Source of the DNA: Phyto melanocephala
Lineage: Eukaryota > Arthropoda > Insecta > Diptera > Rhinophoridae
Assembly: GCA_941918925.1 (NCBI GenBank)
Contig: OW799234.1
Coordinates: 136,819,305-136,883,304, forward strand
DNA length: 64,000 nucleotides
Reading direction: 5' to 3'
Shown: in pieces, positions 35,501-49,000 of the stretch
Layout: every line of letters begins with the position of its first letter
How positions within the stretch are numbered: position 1 is the stretch's first letter
Notes under the pieces: model-generated
What the model saw: only the letters and a program-made list of their open reading frames with translations
Database searches by the model: none
Told to the model about the DNA's origin: nothing
Translations under genes and position numbers: made by a program

Positions 35501-38500
35501 GATCTTGCTTTTAGTTAGGAAATATATGCCTTTACTCTACTTTTAATTTTTCTAAGTAAATTGAATCAGAAATACAAATTTTCATAAATTGAACCAAAAA
35601 TATTTAAAAATTATAAATAGAACTTGAGTATTCAATAAATAGTAAGAACTGCGCTATCGAAGTAGCAGGTTAAATGTTAGTATATCATAAGAGGAACCCA
35701 CTGGTTAATTGTCGTATCTCTAGCTTTTTGCGTTTTGGCTGTGCGATCGATGATCAATCAGTTAGTCTTCAGTCAGTCAATCATGTTGCTCTTTTACGTT
35801 TATATATTTCGGAAGCTTTTAATTTATTTTTATTTCGATCTTATCCCACTAATACAAATTTTCGAAATGCTAAAATTGTCTACATACGCAAGCAACAAAA
35901 GTATTTCTTTTGTTCGGCTTATTCATTCAGAAGCTGAAAGAAAGGAGAGAAATAGTATTTTTTTTATGTTTCTGCTTTGCTTGCTTCTACCTTTTTCAGC
36001 AGTGCTTTAGAGATTAATGCTGTTCCTGGTAGCGATGAAACAAGCGCTTATTATTTTCAAGAAAGATATCTACAAAGTGGAATATCGCATATAAAAATCA
36101 TGCCTTCTGCAAGCGCTCAGATAAGCACTTAGTAAGCTATTCAGGAATTTCATTTGTTAATGAAGTTTTTTGATGGGATCTTATTTTTATTTTCTCTTGT
36201 TGACTTTATGTCAGATACTAGTTTGCTTAATCGGTCTCTTGATTTTTTCTTTTATGCTTCTTATGTATAAAAGACAATGATACTGAATACTTACGTGATT
36301 AACAGCATCGGGATATTTTTGTGTCTCCAAACAAAAGGCACCTTGCTTAACATACTGAGAATGATTTTTGCCTTGTATGGGTGTCTGAAAAACGAAACAA
36401 ATCAAATATAAATAAACATGTTTTAGTCATGTATGCATGTATGTATGTATGTATGTATGTATGTATGTATGTATGTATGTATGTATGTATGTATGTATGT
36501 ATGTATGTATGTATGTATGTATGTATTTGAAAGATTCATATAGAATATGAAGACAATAATCTTTTAAAATTCTATCTGTCATCGGTCAAATATATTTCAA
36601 ATATATTTCAATATGTTATAAAATATAATAATCTTTAAATGTAATTGTTTCTATTTAATCGAAATTTAGTATTTATTAATGATAATTATTTGTAATTTAC
36701 AAATTTTATAATAATTTCTTATATAATTATCTGTTGAATTTTTACAATACTTTCAAGTACATATTTTTAATTAGGCAAGTGATTAAAGAATATTATCTGC
36801 AACATCCAACAATGGAACATCTTATGAACATCATTGACTTTTGTATAAAATTTTGAATTTATACGCTTACAAAGCTGCGGCCTGCTGACCATTGCAGGTG
36901 CCGTCTATACGCCAAAGTCAGACATTCACCTTGCTGCATTTGTTTAAAAGCTATCGCTATCGCTAACTAATTACAGACTTTTTGTTGCCAAAAATTGAGA
37001 ATATGGACCTGAACGTTATGTGGTTGCAAGAAGATTGTGCTACTTGCCACACAACCAACTAAACAATGGCTCTTTAGCACAATAAATTTAATGGCTTTGT
37101 TATCTCAACCATTTGACTTCTTTCTTTGGAAATATTGAAAAAGAAAAGAGCTTGGACCATCAGATGAAAGTATGCCACCGAAGCCCTGGCGAGCATTCCA
37201 CGCATAATTGTCGTATAAAGATAATTTTTGGATGTCCTTTTTTTATATTTACCATCTTGCGTTTTGGTTAGACCACTCACTCTGTATACATATACACAAA
37301 CTTTTTAAGCTTTGGATCTTTTAATAAAAATAATTTTATTTAAGTTTTATTAAATTGTTCAATATTTCACTACTTCGTTGTATAACATAATCAGAAAATT
37401 AATGGTTGTTTTGAATCCTATAATAATATTGTTTAATAAAACGACAACAAAGTTGATAATTTCATAAAATGATAAATGATAAATTTATTGTTTGTATCAA
37501 TCTAAATATGTTTACACTATAGGGTTTTAGCTATCTAACTTACTTTTTTGACGGATCAGATAACTTGTATGTATATTCTTAACACTGCTTAAATTACACA
37601 TTTGAAGATCTTAACACTGCTTAAATTACATTTGAAGAATTATTATGCAGACATAAACAGTTTGTCCTTATTACCACAGTAATAAAAGAAATCTTTGGTG
37701 GATGTCTCGAATAAATTCTCAAGAAAACAAAATGGTAAACAATTTCAGTAGTTGAGTAGTAATTTTTTTAATAACTGATTACAGATATGAACAAAGATTT
37801 TTTGGAAATTTAATGTAATCTTATCATACATACATACAAACATTCATATATGTATATGTTTTAATTGGATTAAAGTATTTTCCAGTGTTATTGAAAACTC
37901 AAATGACAATAGCCGTATGATAAAGAAGCAAAGAAGAGACAATTGCAAATAAATTTGGTACAGATTTCTACATGTTGCACTGCAATCACTGATGACACTG
38001 CCAATCCCATTTAGAAAATAACAAATGTATTTTACACATTTACGTGAGCTGTGTACACCATTCTGCGCAATACTATTGAAAAAGAAAACAATTCGAAAAG
38101 ATTTCAAGTAAAAGGGGAAACAATGAAAATACGAAACTAATAGATATACAATTTAATTCGTTGAATTGTTATTTTTTTATCATCGTAAAATATGGTGAAA
38201 ATTGTTTATTCAAAGATAAACATCATGTTTTGTACGAACAGGCATATGTGATAAGAATTTTTAGGAATTCTATTATTTATTTATAATAAATATAAACTAT
38301 TGCAAGTTCTGTATTTATTTAATATAAATTAGAAAATATTATCTAAAACCATGTTATTCAAGATGTATGAAACTTACCAAGTACTACAACACAATATAAC
38401 ACCCATATAACATGAACAGGCGTTTCGGTTTGTGTAAAAGAGTTCGAACTGTCAAATATAAAATTATAAAAAATTTCGATATACGTTCATACATACCCAG

Positions 38501-39646
38501 CAAAAAAAAAATAGAAATAAATTAATTATGTAAAATCTAAATTCCAAATGACTCCCTAAATGCGAAGCAATTTGTCATAAATGATGCCCTTAAAAATGAA
38601 TGCAACATCATTCAAAATATCTTATACAATTCATCTAAACAAATAAAAATAACTCATGTAACAGCAGATGCCTTTCACAATATATGCATGAGTTCTGTGC
38701 ACTTGTTAAAATAGAGTGCAGTTCAATAAAATATTCATGTAATCACATGATCTCCAATGACACGCTAATGTTAAAATCATTAGTTTATTCACCCAATTTT
38801 AATTTCTTCGTCATCAATTGATCCGCTGCAAATTTACTTTCTATACCCTTTACACAGTGAAAAGGGTCATTCCGTGTGAAATATCTACAATTTTCATTTC
38901 CGAACCCATAAAGTATATATTTTCTGAAAGTTTATGAATACGAGAGTCGATTAAGCTGTATCAGGCTGTTCGTCTGTCCGTCTGTCTGTCTGTCCGTCTG
39001 ATCGTGTGTATGTTGAAATCAACTTTTTTAAGCCCCCCGACATCGTCTGGACCCGCGTGACAAACGTGGTATACTGGCCAGAGTGAACGTGGCATCGAAT
39101 CCCAGCTGAGCCAAAACAAATTTTTTTTTATTTTTATTTTATCCCAGCAAAAAAATCTATGACAAAAAAGTGATTTTGCAGGGGTTCAACTGGTGACGAA
39201 ATGATTAAATTTAGGTGAAAACACTTATGATTTTAACATTAGCGTGTCATTGGAGATCATATGTTTACATGAATATTTTCATGAACTGCACTTTATTCTA
39301 ATAAGTGCATGGAACTCACGCATATTTGGTGACAATTATCGGATATTTCATGCGTTAAATTTGTTTGTTTACATGAATTCTTTAAGATATTTTGCATGAT
39401 GTTGCATTAATTTTTAAGCACATCATTTATGACAAATTATTTTGCTGTTAAGAAGTCATTTAGAATTAAAGCTTTTACACAATTGATTTAGAAGTCTTGT
39501 AAATGTAATTCGCTTTGCACTACTTCCAATTTTTTTTGCTGGGATATATTGTTTATATTTACATTTTTAGTTTTATTATTTTTTTTTATTTATTTTTTTA
39601 ACATACATATGAAAACTCAATTTATAATAATACAATGAGATATTTT

Positions 39647-39680
<34 letters not shown>

Positions 39681-39976
39681 TGTATGTATGTATGTATGTA
39701 TGTATGTATGTATGTATGTATGTATGTATGTATGTATGTATGTATGTATGTATGTATGTATGTATGTATGTATGTATGTATGTATGTATGTATGTATGTA
39801 TGTATGTATGTATGTATGTATGTATGTATGTATGTATGTATGTATGTATGTATGTATGTATGTATGTGTGTGTGTGTATGTATGTATGTATGTATGTATG
39901 TATGTATGTATGTATGTATGTATGTATGTATGTATGTATGTATGTATGTATGTATGTATGTATGTATGTATGTATG

Positions 39977-40010
<34 letters not shown>

Positions 40011-43000
40011 TGTATGTATGTATGTATGTATGTATGTATGTATGTACGTATGTATGTATGTATGTATGTATGTATGTATGTATGTATGTATGTATGTATG
40101 TATGTATGTATGTATGTATGTATGTATGTATGTTTTTTTATGTATGTACGGAATTTATATGAATGGTGATACAAACAATTGTTATTGCATGACTACACGT
40201 TGGGAAGGGTATATTAGATTCGGCACTCTTACTTGTTTGTCATAGATTTTTTTGCTGGGTATGGTACGTTCTGTTCACATAAACATTGCACTTATGGCCA
40301 TAACCGTCGTATGAGTGATTTTATTACAATTGATTTAAAAAATTGTTAAACACTCATACGTAATGTTTTGCACGAGTGTTTCTTCTAATATTATGTGTGC
40401 GAATGTGTGCTTTTAAAATATGTATGTACGTATGCATGAATGACTGCATGTGTTATATGTACCATTGCAATTTTGCTGGTTTCTGTTCTGTTCAATTGAG
40501 TTCATTGTGTTTTTTTTTTGCAGTTTTTGTTGTACTCTCTTCGTAGTCAGCACAAATAACTTATGAATAATTTAATTTCCTTGCACAACATTTATATGTT
40601 TGCACCAATTTTTTATATGATTTTGTTTATATTCTTTTTAACATACAATCATTATTGAGATTTTTGTTTTACGTACGTGTAATATTTATAATTTTTTTCT
40701 AACAAAAAATGTCATTAAAGTTAACACAAAAGTTATACCTTGTGGCTTCTAACGCTACCTTCGTAATGCGGCTGAGTAATAAAAAACATATGTTGCCATT
40801 TAATTATGATATCACAAGTGGAAACGAGTATGTCTATATGACATTCTGATTTTCGAACAATTTGATTTTGATTGTTTAGATAACATTTGAATAAGTATTA
40901 GAAACACTTAAATTTCAAACGCAATGTGAGCGTGTTAAAAGTGAGAAAATAAATTCACTACCTGAATTATCCGTCGAGTTTGTTTAAAATGATATGTATT
41001 TATACAAATATGATTGGTTAATTGAAATAAATAATTTGAAAATTACCATGTCATTTTATTTGATCTATTTTTACCATATTTGATTTTATTTCATTGATAA
41101 ATGAGAGATAAGGACGTTTTCGTAGCAATGTCCACAGTAAGTTTTTTTATTAACAATGTTAATAACCTTCATTCCCTCTCTTGAAAATAAATTTTTTGTT
41201 TAATTTTCCTCAAAGTGAAAATTGGTTCAGTTCTTTACTGAATACCTGTTCAAAATAAAATCAGTGAGCCGAACAAAAAGTGCAAGGTTTCACTGAGCTT
41301 TTCTTTGTACTTATAGCATAGCAGAAACCTTGGTGAGTCAAACCAAAAACATGAATATAAAACAAAAAGGAAAGTAAATTCTTCTAGAAATCATCGCACT
41401 TTTAAGGCTAGCTCTACGTATGTGGGAGAAAATAATTTATACTTAAATTGTATTAAATAAACTTCTTGAGGCTTTTTGCTGTACAAGGAGTAAAAAGGAA
41501 GAGATAGTAATAACATTTGAGTCTACACAACAACAGTCTATTCTGTTCTGCCTGTGTAGCTTGGGCTGCAATTAAGTTTCTCTGTTATTTTTTTTTTATT
41601 TTGTGTACATACATACATACACATACATATAAATTATGTATGTAAATCTTATTTACATACTTACATATATTTCTAAATACGTATATAAAATGTATCAACA
41701 TTAAAGTGCTCGGCAAGGTATATTAAGCTAGTTAGCCTTATTTCAAAGTTTCATACATTCGCTCTCTCTTTTTCTGTAATTAACAATTGTAAAACTTAAT
41801 ATGAAAAAAGTCTATCGAAAAATCTTTTCCGAATTGCTATCACCCTTTAAAATTACACTATAGTGCTCGGCCTCATAAAAATAATCTAATATTCTCAAAT
41901 ACAGAAATTTAGAAGTTTTTAAGCAGAAACCAATAACAGCTCTTTCTTTTAAAAATGAAAACTCTTTAGCCAAAAGTCAAACATATATATTTTTTGTTTT
42001 CAAATATTTAAAGGGTCTGCCATCTAACGTTTTTTTTTCAACTAGTGCTTATTTCGTGAATGGTAACACTTAGCTCATGTCTGATTTGACAGATAATTAG
42101 TCTTATCCTTCCGCTGAATGAATATGGTTGTGTATACGCTTGAACAACGGGCCTGCGATCGATTTACAGAAGATGCCGATTTTGCCAAAGAAATCATCTT
42201 TTCAGATGAAGCTCATTTTGATCTTGGCGGGTATGTAAACAAGCAAAATTGTCGCATTTGGGGCACAGAAAAACCCGCACGCATACATTGAAAAGCCGAT
42301 ACACCCAAAACGAGTCACTGTTTGGTACGGATTTTGGTCCAGAGGCATAATTGGGCCATTTTTCTTCGAAAGCAAGGAGTGGCCGTAGTCAATGGCGATC
42401 GTTATCAGGCCATGTTGAACGAATTTTTGTTTACAAAAATTGAAGAGGAGGATATTGGCAACATTGGGTTTCAACAGGACGGCGCTACGTGTCACACAGC
42501 CGAAGCAACACTTGATGTTTTGCGCTCTGTTTTTGAAGATCGCATTATCAGCCGCAGAACTGATGTCGTTTGGCCACCTCGGAGCTGCGATTTGACACCG
42601 TTGGACTATTTTTTGTGGGTTGCCGTCAAAGATAAGTGTTACGGCAACAAGCCAGAGACAATTGACGCTTTAAAGGATAATATTCGTGAGGCCATTGGTG
42701 AAATACAGCTGCACAAAACCGATAATGTGCTTAAAAATTGGACCGATCGTGTAGGCTACTGCATGGCCAATCAAGGCAGCCATTTGAATGAAGTTATTTT
42801 CCATTATTAACCGGAAGGATTGTACTTTCAAATAAGAAAAGAAATTTGAGAAAATATTCAGTAGTGTTTTTTATAGCATTTTCAAAAAAAAAAGCTATTT
42901 GGCGGACCCTTTATTTGGAAATTTATCTCAATGAGCTCGCATACACTTATATGCTCGATTTAATAGATACAAATATTCTAATGGATTCGCACTTATAAAA

Positions 43001-46000
43001 ATGTATCTGGGTATAAAAACCAACAAAAACAGCAATTAAGAGAATCGCTAATTAACCATAAAATCGTATTTAAGCGCCTTCTGTTTTACAACAAACTTAC
43101 AAAATTTAATGCTGCTGGTTGTATAAACGCTCGTCAATAAAAACGTTAACAGTTTGAAGACTTACTAAACCGTGTGTAAATATCATTTATGCTCTTTTAA
43201 AAGTAAAATCATGTAGAAGAAGATGAACAACAACAGCAAAAACATAAAGGCACCGAAGTTTTTAATTAAACGATTCACACTGGGTAAGAATTATAAAAAC
43301 TTTTGCTAAACTGTGAAACGTTAAAGTTAACATTTTCTAACCTTGTAATAGTCAGTTGCTTTAATTCGTAAAGTGAAGAAGAAGGAAATTTAGGCAAATT
43401 CATGTTGTTCCAGGTTTCGTTTAATTTTTAATATTCAAGGGTATTCATATATTTCTAGTACAAAACACAGTACATGTTTAAAGTTATGCTGGTCAAACAC
43501 TTACTTAAGTAAAAATGACAGAGGATTAGTTTTTGTATATCTAAGTTACAAATCTATACATCCGTATTTTATATAGAGTATTTTTTATAGAGCATTTAAC
43601 GTATAAAATGATGAGTACACAGGTTCTTTTTCAACAGGGCATTCAATCAGTTTGTGCAGGTATTCGGATATTGATATACTTTTCGTTTTATTTTACTATT
43701 TTGCAGAAAGCGCCATTTTCTACATTTTGCCCCAGAGTGCTATTCAACGAACTTAACAACCAAAAAACAAGCACAAGCACAAGCACAAGCAAAACTCTTG
43801 TTTGGCTGGCTGGTCCAATGAAATCACTGACTTAACACCAGAACGTGTCAAAAAGGCGATTCTATATAAAGACATAAATAAATGATTTACAACAAAAATA
43901 AAATGGGAGTCTAAAACGCACAAGGAAAAAATAAAAAGTGGGGGTTAGGAAGAGAACGAAAGTTAATGGCATTCAGGCATCATTGGTCAATAAATTGCAC
44001 TTACAGAAGTATGCATGAATTAAAACATAATTTTCTTTTTCTGCAACTTTGCTATTTCTCTTTAACTTTATTGTTGTTGTTATTATTGTTATTGCTGTAG
44101 CTGAGTTTGAAACAAACTTTGTTTTATTTACCCAACTTTTTATTTGTTTATGTATGCACATACATGTGTGTTTTTTTAAAATAAGTGTATACCCAGTTGG
44201 CGAATCGTCGTATTCGACATACAAATTTATCAATTAAAATCTATAATAAAATTAAGTATAAAATATTATTAAAATTTGAAAACAAATCAAAAAGCTTATT
44301 ACTACATAAATGTAAAGCAATAACTTTTTCCTGTGGACACACCAATATGTGGATTACATTACATATACATACCTATACAATATATGCATATACAGTAAAA
44401 ACTTTAAAAAACGAACAGCTCCCAAAGGCAGTCATCTCTATTGAATTTTGTTTTTCTAATGATTTCAGAACAATTTCAATTTTTCCTATGAAACACCTCC
44501 AGTAGATGAAAAAAAATTTTAGCAAAAAAGCATATGATACAAGAAAAACTCATTCCTTCCTGCTAAACTAGAGCAACAACAACACTGTATATATTTTGTC
44601 ATTGTCCTTCTTTGCCAACGTTAACACAAAGTGTACGTAACTAAGAGCCTTAACTGAACAACTGATTGTAAAGCAAATTTTTAATAAAAATTCTGTTAAA
44701 ATCGAATTATAAAAAATCTTATTTTATGATAATGTCTCGACTTTCTACAACAGGTTTAGAGGTTGACAAGATATGTTTTGACTGGTTTCTTATTGCCAAA
44801 AGAAATAATTTGCCTACATTGCCAATTAAGCAATAACTTGTTTGAAATCCGGTTTTGAAAAATGCACAAAAAATTATAAAAAAGCAAAAGAAATGACAAT
44901 AATTTCCTAAATAATTTGTGTTATATTCAAAATCGACATCGGCCCCTAAAAGGTAACCACCCTTTATAAGCTTGTTAGCTGTTTTTTTTTTGTTAGGTTA
45001 TATTTCTATCCCGAATAATTATCTCAACTTTTATTATTTTATTTATGTTTACATAATAACAGATAAATCCTGACGATTTAAAACCAAATAACCCGTAAAT
45101 GGACACCTCCCGTTAACGGTCAAGCTTACTGTGATGGTTAGTGTGCGCCAACGGAAGCTGTATTTTATTATTGTCGCAATCATGTTTTTACCTCCAGGCA
45201 ATACTTTTCTAATAGTGCATGGTTAGCTGGGATACTTTTAATTATAATCACACACTTGGATAAATAATTGAGTTTATGATCGATAGACTTAATTGTACCT
45301 TCTACTCGTTTAGCGCATGTTATGTAAAAATTAACACTTACCTCTCCTTTGGCTGTGTCGGGCATATAATTTGCAGTATAAAATTGCACGCCTGGTTGAT
45401 TACTGGCTATTTCTAACCATCTTCCGGTTTTTGGATGATAAGCTCTATTGAATTTAATTTTATTGTTCAGTTGTATTGTTTCATCAATTATTAAATCCTA
45501 TAATAGTTTTCATACTTACTTGGCAATCAAGTTGACACTTGAGCCATCAGTGTGTGTTTCGACACAATAGTTGTCATCGTAACCATTGGTGGCAGGTAAA
45601 AGTTGATTAATTTGTTCGCCAATATTTTTAATTGTTCGCAAATCGTATAAAGTGCCTTCGACATTTTTCAAGTTGCCAGTTGGTATGGACTCTCCATCAG
45701 TTTCAGTTATTTTGTCGGCCTTGATAACAATTGAATGTTCAAAAATGCCTTCTTGCCCGGCATTCTTTTTAGTTAAGAAAATATCAACAATAAAACGTGT
45801 TTACAAAATATACAAAAATTTGAAATTTCTATATAAAAAAGTTTATATTAAATAATTACATATACATACATACATACATACACACATACATACATACATA
45901 CATACATACATATGCACTTACGAAATAATGTTGCCTACTGTATCTATACGTTTATCACTTTGAAAATCATATAAAATGTTTCCGTTAACATACATGGGAC

Positions 46001-46032
46001 ATTTTATTTCGAGAATTATTTCGTCTTCATAC

Positions 46033-46084
<52 letters not shown>

Positions 46085-49000
46085 TTTTGTATGTTAATGT
46101 GTATGTACATAGATAAAGATGAGCTGAATACCCATAAAAATATCTATTGATTTTCTATGCGAAAATCTAGTTTTATTTAGCTACAGAACAAGATGTATGT
46201 TGTCAGAAACTAATTTTTTAAAAATATTAAAATTTCGTTTGTATATTTTTTCCATAATTAAGTATATTTTTTCCATTATTTAGAATATTATTCAATTATA
46301 TTATATATAAATTTCTTTCAGCGTTATCTTTAGTTTAGTTTAGTTTAGTTTAGTTTTTTTTTTATTTAACAAAAGTTTTTTTATAGAAAACATTAAAATT
46401 AAAATTGTAATATCATAAAAATTTTCTATTTTCTATTCCCTTTGTACAACATTTTACTGTGTAGCAAACAACAAGACAAAATTAACTACACAATTAATTA
46501 ATGTTTGTGAAACTTAACTAAACTGAGTTAAAAGCTGAGCTTAATATATGGGGCAATTGTTACTCCAGGAAATATAAAAAGAACAGATGTTGCATTTTGC
46601 ATCAATTAAAAACAGAAAAAAATTGTAAAAATAAAGTTGTAATGATAATAAAATGTTAATACTTACATGTCCGGCTAAATTGAAATATGTGTGATTTGTC
46701 ATATTGACAGTCGTAGTTTTAGATGTTTCTGCTTGCATTTCTACATGCAGACAATTGTCCTCGGTTAATGAGAACTTCACCGTTGCGGTCAACCTGCCTG
46801 GATATCCTTCATGACCATCCGGTGAAAAGTGCTTAAGTGTTATGCCATCTTGGTGTACGCCTTCCACCTCCCAGTGGACCTTGTCAAAACCAATAAAACC
46901 ACCATGTAATTGGTGTTTATTTTTGAAATTACGAGAAACCTGTATCTCTTGACCTTTAAGCAGGAACCGACCGTTGGCAATGCGATTACAAACTCGACCC
47001 ACAGTTGCACCAAAATATGGATTACTTGTAGTTTGATAACCTTAAAACATAGAAACATAATTATAAGAACTGATAACAAACATATTACGTACATATTTTA
47101 TAGAATATTGTTTTGTTGTATAGTGAAATAAACGCTGGTCAAAGCCAAACCTAAACAAGAGCGGCAACGTTGTGTAACAAACAGTAATGTTAACTTATTG
47201 TTTTTTTACACCAATTTAATAGTTGTAAAGACAGCGATAAGATCGTTAGATTGACCTGAAAACAGCTAAAATAGTGCCGAATCTTATAAACCCTTCACAA
47301 GAGCGTATATATGCAATTATAAACATATATAAGTTGTTTGTGAAACAGACTTTCCTATATCTGTCTCTTGTTTACACTTGCTTAATCGTTGCTGTTGTTA
47401 ATTCATATCAAGTACATACACATTTGTTTGTTTGTGCGACGTAGATACAGTGAATAAACGAAAAACTTCTTAAAAACTACGTCTGACAAAGTCTGCATTA
47501 CGTACATTCGTATGTATGTATATATGTGTAAGCATGTATAATTATGTAGGGTGCCCCGGTGGACTAGTCAGTAGTGTGCTGGTCTTCTAGTCTGGGGGTT
47601 GCGGGTTCGATTCCCGGAAGAGACTCTGGACTGTTCTGCTTCTCTTTCCTTTTTTTCTATTCTTTCTATTCTATTCAGGTATTACAAAGGGATCAATATA
47701 ATGGACCCAAGTGAGCTGCACAACAGCTGCAACAACAACCTAACCTTGTATAGTTATGTAAGGGGTACTCAAAAAAATCATCATGGGGCTTAAAAACCTT
47801 GTTTATTAGCCTTATTTAAAAATAAAAAAATGTTTTCCCCATTGTGATATTTTGTCCACCCTCTGTGTATGTGTGTGTGTGTTAGCTATAGTCTCCGAAA
47901 CCATAAAGCCGATCCGACTTAAACTTTGGCAAGTTGTTGTACACATTTCAGGGAGTGTTTATAGCTGGTAAAAAGTGGGCGGGGCTACCCCCATAAGAAA
48001 TAAGTTATCATTTTTAGCTACTTGCACTTGACCGATTTTCTGAAACTTTGCACACATATTGAACTGTAATGACTATACAATTTCGTGATTAGAAAAGTGG
48101 GCAGTGCCACGCTCATAAAAAAAGTTATAATATTTAGCTTCTTGCACTTGATATTAAATTAAAATTCAGAATGCGATTTTATTCATAAAGGGGCGTAGCA
48201 ACGCGCTTGGCTAGTATGTATATACAGGGTAGTTAAATTTTAAGGGCCGTTGTTGAATGTAAACCTCACTTAAATTTAAAGTTTTTTTCTGCATTTCATT
48301 TGCCATTTCTCAATTTCAGACTAATCATATAATAATAATAATAATTTATAATAGAATAATTTGAATCATGGAAATATACACAATCGAGCAACGCGATATT
48401 ATGAAAATGGGCGTTCAAATTAAAATGATTTTCGTGCACTTCGTGATTTTTTCGGTCAATTTAATCGTCCAAATGTGCGTACAGTCGGAAAAATCGAGCA
48501 AAAATTTGAGCAAACCGGGTCTGTAGGAGATGTAAAAATACCAGTGCATGCTCATACAGATCGTACTACAAAACATATTGGTGTTGTTCGCGATAGTGTG
48601 GCTGAAGAGCCGTCCACCTCAACTCGTAGTCGTTCCCAACAATTACACCTCTCACGCTCGTTGTTAATGAACATAATGCATAAAGACTTGCAATATGTAG
48701 CTTCAACAGGACGGTGTCACTTGCCACACAGCTAACGAAACAATGGCTCTTTTTCACGACAAATTCAATGGCCGTGTTATCTCAGGTGGTGGCGATGTCA
48801 ATTGGCCGCCAAGATCATTTGATTTGAAACAGTTAGTTTTCCATCTTTGTGGTTATTCGAAAGAAAAGGTGTACGTCGATAAGCCAGCAACAATTCAAGA
48901 GTTAACAGATGAGATAATTCGTCACATTAATGGCATATTTAGAACCTCAATTATCCCTGAGCGTCATCGACCATCGGATGGAGGCCGATATTTTGTTCCA

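Larger units (their letters stand above)
38842..40237 (+). mobile_element. TTCGGC-palindrome repeat inserted into the MITE and itself interrupted
   Basis: The left end TATACCCTTTACACAGTG then AAAAGGGTCATTCCGTGTGA; the blocks TCATTTCCGAACCCATAAAG, GTCTGTCCGTCTG and ATCGAATCCCAGCTGAGCC; the right end GAAGGGTATATTAGATTCGG then CACTCTTACTTG. Two later events lie inside: a complete MITE at 39143-39543 and a 485-bp GTAT expansion at 39651-40135. Confidence 0.8.
38495..40258. mobile_element. CCCAGCAAAA-terminus MITE split by a later insertion
   Basis: The outer element begins TACCCAGCAAAAAAAAAA at 38495 and ends GATTTTTTTGCTGGGTA at 40258. Its body runs 38497-38841 and resumes at about 40238 with TTTGTCATAGATTTTTTTGC. 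Comparison with the intact inverted copy at 39143-39543 shows that the two halves fit exactly around the inserted repeat at 38842-40237: AAATTTACTTTC on one side, TGTCATAGA on the other. Confidence 0.8.

Noticed and set aside
39617..40245. Long open frames (169-197 codons) on both strands encoding Y-M-C-V or H-T-Y-I repeats
   Set aside because: They are translations of the GTAT microsatellite; a tetranucleotide without stops is open in several frames.
42202..42495. 97-codon minus-strand frame
   Set aside because: It is the antisense of the mariner transposase between its first and second catalytic residues.
47549..47625. A functional tRNA gene
   Set aside because: Box B is intact, but acceptor and anticodon stems do not pair and target duplications flank a longer unit, so it is a SINE head.
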